Part shown: positions 1-5,470 of the stretch, in pieces | Layout: every line of letters starts with the position of its first letter | Numbering within the stretch: position 1 is the first letter of the stretch | Source of the DNA: Candidatus Dormiibacterota bacterium | GTDB taxonomy: Bacteria; Chloroflexota; Dormibacteria; Dormibacterales; Dormibacteraceae | Assembly (NCBI GenBank): GCA_955652585.1 | Contig: CATPBF010000056.1 | Span: 1 to 9,187, forward strand | DNA: 9,187 nt | Reading direction: 5' to 3' | Translations under genes and position numbers: made by a program | Notes under the pieces: generated by a model | The model's database searches: none | What the model was told of the DNA's origin: nothing | The model's input: the letters and a program-made list of their open reading frames with translations, nothing else

Positions 1-495
1 CCACCACCCGCACCGCCCGCTCCGGCCGCCTCGAAGTCCCCTACCCAGCAGCCGGGAGCGCCTGTTCAGCCGGGAGGGCTGGGTTCATCGTGGTCCGTGG
101 TCGAGCAGAGGCGCATCGACGTGAACATCACCAGGGTCGTGCCCACCGCCGACGACAAGGCTTACGCGGAGTGGTTCGCCTGGGCCAAGCGTGGCGGCGC
201 CAAGTCACCTGCATGTCACTCCGCCGCGCAGGGTGCCTTCCGTGCTCTTTCGACTGGCCACGACGTGGCGACCGCGGTCAAATGGGCCACCGCCGCGATG
301 TCGAGCCCGCCCGCCGCGGTTGACGCTCAACGCCAGGCCTACTGCGCCTGGTACTCGCTCGCGAACATCGACATGAAGCTGGACAACGCGCGCGCCCATC
401 TCTTCGCCACCGCCGCGGTCAAGGCGCTCGATGCCGGGGCGGACGCGACCGCCGCCCACAATGCTGGAGCGGCTGCGGCCGGACTCAGGAGATAG
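1..495 (+). CDS. C-terminal part of an unrecognised protein with a Pro/Ala-rich linker and a duplicated helical domain
   Basis: The reading frame is open from the first base to the TAG at 493-495, so this is the 3' end of a longer gene (164 residues visible). Residues 1-30 are almost all Pro, Ala, Gly, Gln and Ser, as in a flexible interdomain linker. From about residue 50 a soluble, Ala-rich, probably alpha-helical region starts. It contains two similar units, one opening AYAEWFAWAK (from base 160) and one opening AYCAWYSLAN (from base 337). Each later shows an A-x-(R/K)-A-L-x-x-G-x-D stretch, as AFRALSTGHD and AVKALDAGAD. This looks like a tandem duplication of roughly 48 residues. No membrane segment or catalytic motif is visible. 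I do not recognise the family; a helical-repeat interaction domain is only a guess. It converges on the DUF2089 gene with a 13-bp gap. Confidence 0.6.
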   Translation, partial: PPPAPPAPAASKSPTQQPGAPVQPGGLGSSWSVVEQRRIDVNITRVVPTADDKAYAEWFAWAKRGGAKSPACHSAAQGAFRALSTGHDVATAVKWATAAMSSPPAAVDAQRQAYCAWYSLANIDMKLDNARAHLFATAAVKALDAGADATAAHNAGAAAAGLRR

Positions 496-508
496 CGGGC
501 GACCTGGT

Positions 509-892
509 CTAGTTACTATCGAGGCGCTTCAGCGCCTCGTCGATATCGATCTCGCCTCGAGCCACCTGTTCCATGAGCTCGACACGAGTCGGCGCCGGCG
601 CGCCCGCGGGCCGGTCGATTCCGATCTTGCCGAGCAGCGCGTCGAATCGCGCTCGGGCCGTCGGGTAGCTGACGCCGAGATGGCGCTCGAGCTCCTTCAT
701 GTTTCCGCGCGACGCAAGGAAGACCCGCAGCACCTCGCGGTCGTCATTCGAGAGGACGCAGAACTCGCACGTAGCGAAGCCGCCCGAAAGCTCCGTGTCA
801 CACGCAGGGCAGGTGAGGCGGGTCAGCGCGAGCCGCTCATTGCAAACGGGACAGTTGAGTGGCGGCCTGCGGTTGGCGACGGATACCGTCAC
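509..892 (-). CDS. DUF2089-family zinc-ribbon and helix-turn-helix protein
   Basis: This 127-residue protein has three parts. Near the N-terminus is a zinc ribbon of two CxxC knuckles (CPVC and CPAC). Next comes a region typical of DUF2089, opening FCVLSNDDREVLRVFLASRG and continuing through KELERHLGVSYPTARARFD, which reads as a helix-turn-helix. The C-terminal SHOCT-like helix pair runs VELMEQVARGEIDIDEALKR. The GTG start at 892-890 is chosen because it overlaps the TGA of the upstream gene (GTGA, 4 nt), which indicates translational coupling, and because the protein then begins just before the zinc ribbon. No other start lies close by. Family knowledge: DUF2089 proteins are small cytoplasmic proteins often next to DUF4097/YvlB-like genes, with no settled biochemical role. 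A DNA-binding regulator, possibly of its own operon, is inference from the HTH and the half-sites upstream of the unit. Confidence 0.88.
   Translation of the reverse strand: MTVSVANRRPPLNCPVCNERLALTRLTCPACDTELSGGFATCEFCVLSNDDREVLRVFLASRGNMKELERHLGVSYPTARARFDALLGKIGIDRPAGAPAPTRVELMEQVARGEIDIDEALKRLDSN
520..539. terminator. Perfect 8-bp hairpin inside the 3' end of the DUF2089 gene, possible terminator for convergent transcripts
   Basis: CGAGGCGC (520-527), loop TTCA, GCGCCTCG (532-539) form a perfect stem. It starts 24 nt after the stop of the plus-strand gene and lies within the last codons of the minus-strand gene. No T-tract follows on either strand, so Rho-independent termination is doubtful. 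The palindrome also encodes part of the EALKRLDS peptide, so codon content may explain it. Confidence 0.25.
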
Positions 893-1683
893 GCCGACAC
901 CCGAACGTTGCCCATCGTGCATTCGATGTCGAGGCTGCCCGCGCCTGAACCGACTGTCACTTCCTTGCCCGACTGGCCGAGGATGATCTGCTCGCCGCCG
1001 CTTTCGTCCACGGCGACCTTGCCCAACGTGGTGCGCGCGGTGACTTTGACACTCGAACCCTTCTCGAGGTTGATCGTGACGTTGCCCATCTCGCAGCGAA
1101 CCTTCGACGCGCCTCCAGCCAGCCGGCCGCTTGCGGAGAGGTTGCCCGCCTGGATGGAGAGGTCCACGGGAGAGGCGAAATCCGAGATCCTGCAACTGCC
1201 GGCAAGGATCTCGCCCGTGATGGCGCCGTGAATGCCTTCGATGCGCAGAGAGCCGGCGTTGACCTGTGCGGTCAGGGCGAGGTCGGGGTTCATCCGGACC
1301 TTGAGCTTGCGGCGCCCGATGTCCATGGTGTCGATCAAGGCGCGGCGGTCGGCGCGGCTGAAGCTGAAGTGGTCGTTCTCGTCGAGCGGGCCCTGCTCGA
1401 TGATCATGGTGTCGCCATCCTGTCGGACCCGATGAGGGCCCTCAGCAACCGCGTAAGCCACGCTCGGATCGCCCACGATCTCAGCGCTCCCGATCGCGCT
1501 CGTCACCCGTACGCGGCGGGTGCTCGAGGGCACCGGTTGGAATGCCGGCGCAGCCGGTCGGGACGCGCCCGCCGGGGTCGCGGACTCGACCGATTCAAGG
1601 GAGTCGAGCCGGGCGGCGCCCTCCTCGGCCGAGATCGTACCTGACGCTACCTGGTTGAGGATTTCACGTTTGAGGTCTTTCAT
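889..1683 (-). CDS. DUF4097-type (YvlB-like) putative beta-solenoid protein with N-terminal SHOCT-like motif
   Basis: The protein has 264 residues. Residues 1-30 (MKDLKREILNQVASGTISAE and the following GAARLDSLES) form a SHOCT-like helix pair, the same kind of motif that ends the neighbouring DUF2089 protein. A Pro/Ala-rich linker follows to about residue 55. The rest is a run of short beta-strand units with recurring G-N/S-(L/V) turns (GSLRIEG, GNLSASG, GNVTINL, GSLDIEC, GNVRVSA), the pattern of DUF4097 'putative adhesin' proteins. There is no signal peptide or membrane segment, so it is probably cytoplasmic despite the adhesin label. It is the first gene of a minus-strand pair. Its ATG lies 7 nt after a -10 box, so the mRNA is probably leaderless. 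Family knowledge: B. subtilis YvlB has this architecture and belongs to an envelope-stress operon. A similar role here is inference. Confidence 0.88.
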   Translation of the reverse strand: MKDLKREILNQVASGTISAEEGAARLDSLESVESATPAGASRPAAPAFQPVPSSTRRVRVTSAIGSAEIVGDPSVAYAVAEGPHRVRQDGDTMIIEQGPLDENDHFSFSRADRRALIDTMDIGRRKLKVRMNPDLALTAQVNAGSLRIEGIHGAITGEILAGSCRISDFASPVDLSIQAGNLSASGRLAGGASKVRCEMGNVTINLEKGSSVKVTARTTLGKVAVDESGGEQIILGQSGKEVTVGSGAGSLDIECTMGNVRVSA

Positions 1684-1690
1684 GGGTCAA

Positions 1691-1720
1691 ATTAGAAGGC
1701 AACCCTTACCAATTTGTCAA
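1691..1720 (-). promoter_or_regulatory. Sigma-70-type promoter for the DUF4097-DUF2089 unit, predicted leaderless
   Basis: On the minus strand a perfect -35 TTGACA (1720-1715) is followed by an 18-bp spacer and a TCTAAT -10 box (1696-1691). Seven bases later comes the ATG at 1683, so the expected transcription start is at or next to the A of the start codon. No Shine-Dalgarno sequence is present, which fits leaderless translation. Confidence 0.65.
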
Positions 1721-1763
1721 GCTGAGATAGAAAAATGGAAGTCTCAGCTTCGAATTAAGCTGA
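1719..1763. promoter_or_regulatory. Three-copy AAGCTGA half-site array, probable operator
   Basis: AAGCTGAGA (1719-1727) and TCTCAGCTT (1742-1750) form a perfect 9-bp inverted repeat with a 14-bp A-rich spacer. A third copy, AAGCTGA (1757-1763), pairs in inverted sense with 1744-1750 across 6 bp and ends 4 bp before the phosphoesterase ATG. The first half-site overlaps the -35 of the minus-strand promoter by 2 bp. The placement between divergent starts suggests a regulator site. In plus-strand RNA the arms could instead form two mutually exclusive hairpins. Confidence 0.5.
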
Positions 1764-1767
1764 AACG

Positions 1768-2394
1768 ATGACGACGCGGATCGGCGTGGTCGCGGACACC
1801 CACTGCCCGGAGTTCCTCGACCGCCTCCCGGACCGGTTGTTCGAGGTGCTTCGAGGCGTCGACCTCGTCATCCACGCCGGCGATGTGAACAGTCAGGAAA
1901 CCCTTGCGGCGCTGGCCGCGATCGCGCCCGTCGTGGCGGTGCGGGGGGACCACGACCGTGCTGCAGGCGATTTGTCGTTCAGCCGGGAGGTGACGGTTGA
2001 AGGCAGGCGCATCGTGGTCGTTCATGGCAACCGGAACCGGTGGATCGAGGAGCCCCAGACCCTGCTCTGGACCTTGAGCCTGGGCGCCTACCATGCCCAC
2101 GCCGGCCTGCCTCGCTCGCTGCGCCGCCGGTTCGGACAGGCGGACGCGATCGTCTTCGGGCACACACACCGGGCGCACATCGAGACGCTCGACGGCACCT
2201 TGCTGTTCAACCCTGGAGGTGTGCACCAGTGGAACCCGCGGACGGCGGCGGTGCGGTTGAAACGGAATCCGGGTTGGTTCGAATGGTCCTGGCTCCAGGT
2301 CGCCCGGCACCTGCGCGATTACTCGCGGCCGACAGTTGGAATCCTCGAGGTGAGTCGGAGCGCGATAGTGCCCACCGTGATACCTCTACAGTGA
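1768..2394 (+). CDS. YfcE/MJ0936-like metallophosphoesterase
   Basis: The protein has 208 residues, longer than the usual 160-185 of this family. It carries the calcineurin-like metallophosphoesterase motifs in order: D10-x-H12 (VVADTH), G38-D39-V40 (HAGDV), G60-D61-H62-D63, H86-G87 and G131-H-T-H134, then the family's FNPGG (147-151). These residues build a two-metal centre that hydrolyses phosphomonoesters or phosphodiesters in the cytoplasm; the substrate cannot be read from sequence. The third motif is normally GNHD/GNCD/GNHE, and here the metal-bridging Asn is Asp61. About 45 residues after the core (from about 160) are extra and end in a hydrophobic LEVSRSAIVPTVIPLQ. The ATG is the first start after the divergent gap; there is no Shine-Dalgarno site. 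Expression may be tied to the DUF4097 unit through the shared half-site region. Confidence 0.9.
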   Translation: MTTRIGVVADTHCPEFLDRLPDRLFEVLRGVDLVIHAGDVNSQETLAALAAIAPVVAVRGDHDRAAGDLSFSREVTVEGRRIVVVHGNRNRWIEEPQTLLWTLSLGAYHAHAGLPRSLRRRFGQADAIVFGHTHRAHIETLDGTLLFNPGGVHQWNPRTAAVRLKRNPGWFEWSWLQVARHLRDYSRPTVGILEVSRSAIVPTVIPLQ

Positions 2395-2436
2395 CCAGGT
2401 TCGCCGGCCTCCCCAAGGGGTAGATACCTAATCCAC

Positions 2437-3330
2437 ATGGCGAAGACCAAGGACTACTACGACGTGCTGGGCGTGCCGCGGACGGCGACGCAGAAGGAGA
2501 TCACGTCCGCCTTCCGCAAGCTCGCGCGCAAGCACCACCCGGACCTGAACGCGGGCGACAAGCAAGCCGAGGCGAAATTCAAAGAGATCTCCGAGGCGCA
2601 CGACGTGCTCTCCGAGGCGAAGAGCCGGAAGCTGTACGACGAGTTCGGCGCGGACTGGCGCTCGGCGCAGCAGGCCGGCGTTGAGCCGGGGACCGGGCGC
2701 CGGAGCGCGGGCGGTGGTTTCAGGCCGCAAGAGGGTGGCCCCGGGGTTCAGTACCGGACGGTGACCCCTGCAGACATGGAGGACATGTTCGGCGACAGCG
2801 GGTCGTTTGGAGACATCTTCGGGTCGATCTTCGGCAACAGCTCGCGCTCGAGAAGCCGGCCGGCGCCGATGGATGTCGAGGCTCCCATCACGGTCAGTCT
2901 GGGCGAGGTCTATCGCGGAACGAGCCGCACCGTCGAGCTTCCGGGTGGGCGTCGCGTCGAGGTCAACGTCCCGGCCGGCGTCAAGGAAGGCACCATCCTT
3001 CGCGTGCCTGGCCTGCGCGCGACGGTGCAGGTCGCGCCGGATCCCGTCTTCACACGCGAGGGCAAGGACGTGCGCGTGTCAGTGCCCGTCCCCCTGCATG
3101 TCGCGCTTCGCGGGGGAGAGGTGTCGGCGCCGACCCTGAAAGGCGGCCAGGTGCAGTTCAAGGTTCCGCCGGAGACGCAGAACCGAAAGAAGATCAGGCT
3201 GCGCGGGCTCGGCCTGCCCGACCCCAAGGGCGGGCAGCCGGGTGACCTCTATGCGGAGGTCAACGTGCAGCTACCGGTGCCGATGGACGAGAAGACTCGC
3301 AAATGGGCGTCAGAGCAGCCGCTTAGCTAA
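2437..3330 (+). CDS. DnaJ-family co-chaperone without zinc finger (CbpA-like, type II)
   Basis: The protein has 297 residues. The J domain (about 6-71) opens DYYDVLGVPRTATQKEI and carries the HPD tripeptide at 34-36 that stimulates DnaK ATPase. A Gly/Ser/Arg-rich linker with an MEDMFGD and FGDIFGSIFG stretch covers about 80-145. The two beta-rich substrate-binding subdomains (about 147-290) follow, with typical ITVSLGEVYRGT, VPAGVKEGTILRVPG, KVPPETQNRKKIRLRGLG and GDLYAEVNVQLP segments. The four CxxCxGxG repeats of classical DnaJ are absent, so it resembles CbpA. It probably hands unfolded clients to DnaK in the cytoplasm; no dnaK or grpE is adjacent. It follows the phosphoesterase by 42 bp. 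An AAGGGG at 2415-2420 is 16 nt from the ATG, too far for a standard ribosome site. Confidence 0.93.
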   Translation: MAKTKDYYDVLGVPRTATQKEITSAFRKLARKHHPDLNAGDKQAEAKFKEISEAHDVLSEAKSRKLYDEFGADWRSAQQAGVEPGTGRRSAGGGFRPQEGGPGVQYRTVTPADMEDMFGDSGSFGDIFGSIFGNSSRSRSRPAPMDVEAPITVSLGEVYRGTSRTVELPGGRRVEVNVPAGVKEGTILRVPGLRATVQVAPDPVFTREGKDVRVSVPVPLHVALRGGEVSAPTLKGGQVQFKVPPETQNRKKIRLRGLGLPDPKGGQPGDLYAEVNVQLPVPMDEKTRKWASEQPLS

Positions 3331-3343
3331 CCTCTAGCACGCC

Positions 3344-4876
3344 TTGCTTATCGGCCTGTCACGACGTTTGTTGCTGCCGCTCGTTTTCGTGTCGGGCATG
3401 GCGTCGCTGGGGATCGAATTCGGCGCTTCTCGATTGCTGGCGCCGTATTTCGGGACCAGCCTTTACGTCTGGGGCGTGCTCATCGGTCTGATCCTCGTCT
3501 ACCTGTCTGCGGGCTATGTCATCGGCGGGCGGCTCGCCGACCGCCACCCGCACGAAGATCTCCTCTACCAGATCACCGCCTGGGCCGGTCTGTGGATTGG
3601 CGTGATTCCGCTCGTGAGCTATCCGATCCTCGTCGCTTCGCAGCAGGGCTTCCGCGACCTGAGCGTCGGGTTGGTCGCCGGCACGCTGCTCGCGGTCGTG
3701 CTGTTGTTCGCTGTGCCCGTCACCCTGCTCGGCTGCGTGAGCCCCTTCGCGATCCGCCTACTCCTGAAGGATGTCGCGACCGGAGGCAACACCGCTGGGC
3801 GCGTCTACGCCTTGTCGACGGTGGGCAGCATCCTTGGCACCTTCTTGCCCGTGTTCTGGTTCATCCCCACCTACGGCACTCGCCCGACCATCGAAGCCTT
3901 CGGTCTCGCGCTGGTCGTCATATCGGCGCTCGCGCTGTGGCCGAAGCGCCGGCTGTACGCGACGTTCGTGATCGCCGTGATCCTGGCGTGGATCTTTCTG
4001 CCCGCGGGCATCAAGCCGCCGGAGGTTGGGACCCTTCTCTACGAGAAAGAGTCCGCCTACAACTACATCCAGGTCGTGCAGGTCGGCACGAGCACCGAGC
4101 TGATCCTCAACGAGGGCCAGGCGATCCATTCCGTGTACGACAGCCAGAGCAATCTCACTCACGGTTACTGGGACTACTTGCTGCTGGCAGACGCGTTTCG
4201 GCCCGCGCAGGCCGGCAAGGCGGTGCCGCGGTCGGTCGCGTTCCTGGGCCTCGCCGCCGGCACGGCGGCGCGCCAGTATCGCCTGGCCTTCGGCGACCAG
4301 ACCGACATCACCGGCGTTGAGATCGACCCCGACATCCTCGCGGTCGGGCACCGCTATTTCCACCTCGACGAGGCTCGCGCCCACGAGGTCGTGGCCGACG
4401 CACGCTACTGGCTCGACACGCAGGCTAGCCGTTACGACGTCGTCGTGCTCGATGCTTACCGGCAGCCATACATCCCCTTCCACCTGACGACCAAGGAGTT
4501 CTTTCAGCATGTGAAGGCCCACCTCAATCCGGGTGGCGTGGTGGCCGTGAACGTCGGCCGCACCGCCACCGATTACAGGCTTGTGGACGCTCTCGCGAGC
4601 ACGATGGCCGCAGTTTTCCCAAGCGTGCTGCTGGTCGACGATCCCAACTACACGAACACGGTCGTCTATGCGTCGACCAGTCCGGTCACTGTGGACGACG
4701 TCACGCAGAACCTGAAGCTGCTGTCGGCTCCGCTCGCCGGAGAAGCAGCGAAGAGCGCGCTGCAGGAGGGCAAGTTGCGGATGTCGCCGTACCACGGCCC
4801 GGTGTACACAGACGACCTGGCTCCCATCGAGCAGCTGATCGACCAGATCATCTTCAGCTACCTCACGGGCCGCTGA
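3344..4876 (+). CDS. Membrane-anchored spermidine-synthase-like protein (fused transmembrane and methyltransferase-fold domain)
   Basis: The protein has 510 residues. The N-terminal 220 or so contain about seven hydrophobic segments (near 8-32, 39-62, 72-98, 108-140, 150-175, 180-198, 205-222) and the family opening ASRLLAPYFGTSLYVWG. A soluble spermidine-synthase-like Rossmann domain follows. E236-S-A-Y-N-Y begins it, G302-L-A-A-G306 is the nucleotide loop, V-E326-I-D328-P-D is the acidic strand end, and D370-A-Y-R-Q-P-Y-I-P-F marks the catalytic-loop position. These are widespread in 'fused MFS/spermidine synthase' proteins, whose substrate is generally unknown, so true polyamine synthesis is not assured. 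The TTG start at 3344 is 13 bp after the dnaJ-like stop and places the first helix at the N-terminus. The next start, GTG at 3389, would cut into that helix. Probably co-transcribed with the DnaJ-like gene. Confidence 0.88.
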   Translation: MLIGLSRRLLLPLVFVSGMASLGIEFGASRLLAPYFGTSLYVWGVLIGLILVYLSAGYVIGGRLADRHPHEDLLYQITAWAGLWIGVIPLVSYPILVASQQGFRDLSVGLVAGTLLAVVLLFAVPVTLLGCVSPFAIRLLLKDVATGGNTAGRVYALSTVGSILGTFLPVFWFIPTYGTRPTIEAFGLALVVISALALWPKRRLYATFVIAVILAWIFLPAGIKPPEVGTLLYEKESAYNYIQVVQVGTSTELILNEGQAIHSVYDSQSNLTHGYWDYLLLADAFRPAQAGKAVPRSVAFLGLAAGTAARQYRLAFGDQTDITGVEIDPDILAVGHRYFHLDEARAHEVVADARYWLDTQASRYDVVVLDAYRQPYIPFHLTTKEFFQHVKAHLNPGGVVAVNVGRTATDYRLVDALASTMAAVFPSVLLVDDPNYTNTVVYASTSPVTVDDVTQNLKLLSAPLAGEAAKSALQEGKLRMSPYHGPVYTDDLAPIEQLIDQIIFSYLTGR

Positions 4877-4890
4877 GGGATTTCGCCCGT
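4865..4890 (+). terminator. Weak hairpin at the stop of the spermidine-synthase-like gene
   Basis: ACGGGC (4865-4870) and GCCCGT (4885-4890) form a 6-bp stem around the TGA stop, followed by only three T residues. On the other side of the 83-bp convergent gap, TGCGG/CCGCA (4946-4958) forms a second small hairpin just past the thioesterase stop. Either could help end transcription, but neither has a proper U-tract. Confidence 0.25.
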
Positions 4891-4959
4891 TTGGTGACAG
4901 CGGGGCCTTTCAGGTGCTCGTGATGGACCCGTTTGGCGCCAGACGTGCGGTTTCCGCAG

Positions 4960-5418
4960 TTACGGCTGATAGAGCGGTATGGTGATCTTCTCGCCGGCGA
5001 CCTGCTGATCGGCCTCGACGCAGAGCAGACGCACGCGGCCGGTGGCGACGATTTTGTCATCCTCGTCGAGCACGCGCGCCTCCCAGACCTGAGTCCGGCG
5101 CCCGCGTGTGAGCGGGGTCGAGACCGCGCGTAGCTTGGCGCCCGCACGCACCGCGCGCACGAAGCTCGTGCTGTTCTCCAGCCCAACAACCGACTGACCG
5201 CGCGGCATCGCATAGAGGGCCGCGCCGATCGAAGCCAGGGATTCGATCAGCCCGCAGTGGACGCCGCCATGGACGATCCCGTAGCTCTGCAAGTGCTCAG
5301 GTCCGACGGTCAGCTCCGCGCGCACCTCCTCATCGGTCGCGTGCGTGATGGTCACGCCCATCGCGTGCAGCCAGCCTTCGGCCGCACTGTTGACTCGTTC
5401 GGGCCAGTCCGAGCTCAT
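4960..5418 (-). CDS. PaaI/4HBT-family hotdog thioesterase
   Basis: The protein has 152 residues and one hotdog domain. It shows the hallmark H50-G51-G52 in YGIVHGGVHCGLIESLAS, with Glu59 seven residues after the HGG as in the Arthrobacter 4-hydroxybenzoyl-CoA thioesterase/EntH/MenI group, where this acid is catalytic. Later it has the family's GLENSTSFVRAVRAGAKLRA strand and a TQVWEARVLDEDDKIVATGR hairpin. It should hydrolyse an acyl- or aryl-CoA thioester in the cytoplasm, probably as a homotetramer. The substrate is unknown and the neighbours give no clue. I chose the ATG at 5418 rather than the adjacent in-frame TTG at 5421. A TAGGAT -10-like box lies 8 nt upstream and no Shine-Dalgarno site is seen. 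It is convergent with the spermidine-synthase-like gene and lies just downstream of the terminator of the candidate small RNA. Confidence 0.9.
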   Translation of the reverse strand: MSSDWPERVNSAAEGWLHAMGVTITHATDEEVRAELTVGPEHLQSYGIVHGGVHCGLIESLASIGAALYAMPRGQSVVGLENSTSFVRAVRAGAKLRAVSTPLTRGRRTQVWEARVLDEDDKIVATGRVRLLCVEADQQVAGEKITIPLYQP

Positions 5419-5426
5419 CAATAAGA

Positions 5427-5432
5427 ATCCTA
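5427..5432 (-). promoter_or_regulatory. Possible -10 box for the thioesterase gene
   Basis: TAGGAT on the minus strand, 8 nt before the ATG at 5418 and directly after the terminator hairpin at 5445-5470. No convincing -35 is visible. It would give a leaderless or near-leaderless mRNA. Confidence 0.3.
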
Positions 5433-5437
5433 GCGAT

Positions 5438-5470
5438 GAAAAGACGAGAGCCGGGTTGCCCCGGCTCTCG
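5438..5470 (-). terminator. Intrinsic terminator, 11-bp stem with GCAA tetraloop and U-rich tail
   Basis: On the minus strand CGAGAGCCGGG (5470-5460), loop GCAA (5459-5456) and CCCGGCTCTCG (5455-5445) form a perfect 11-bp stem capped by a GNRA tetraloop. The tail TCTTTTC (5444-5438) follows. Read on the plus strand the loop is TTGC and the tail CTTTGTC, which is poorer. The minus-strand reading is therefore preferred, and it ends whatever is transcribed from the 5480-5660 region before the thioesterase gene. Confidence 0.65.

Noticed and set aside
431..1644. Long plus-strand open frames opposite the DUF2089 and DUF4097 genes
   Set aside because: They are antisense to genes with clear domains; their translations are Arg/Pro-rich and lack family motifs, as expected for GC-rich shadows.
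3758..4795. 345-codon minus-strand open frame inside the spermidine-synthase-like gene
   Set aside because: It is antisense to a well-supported membrane enzyme and has no recognisable motif or start context.
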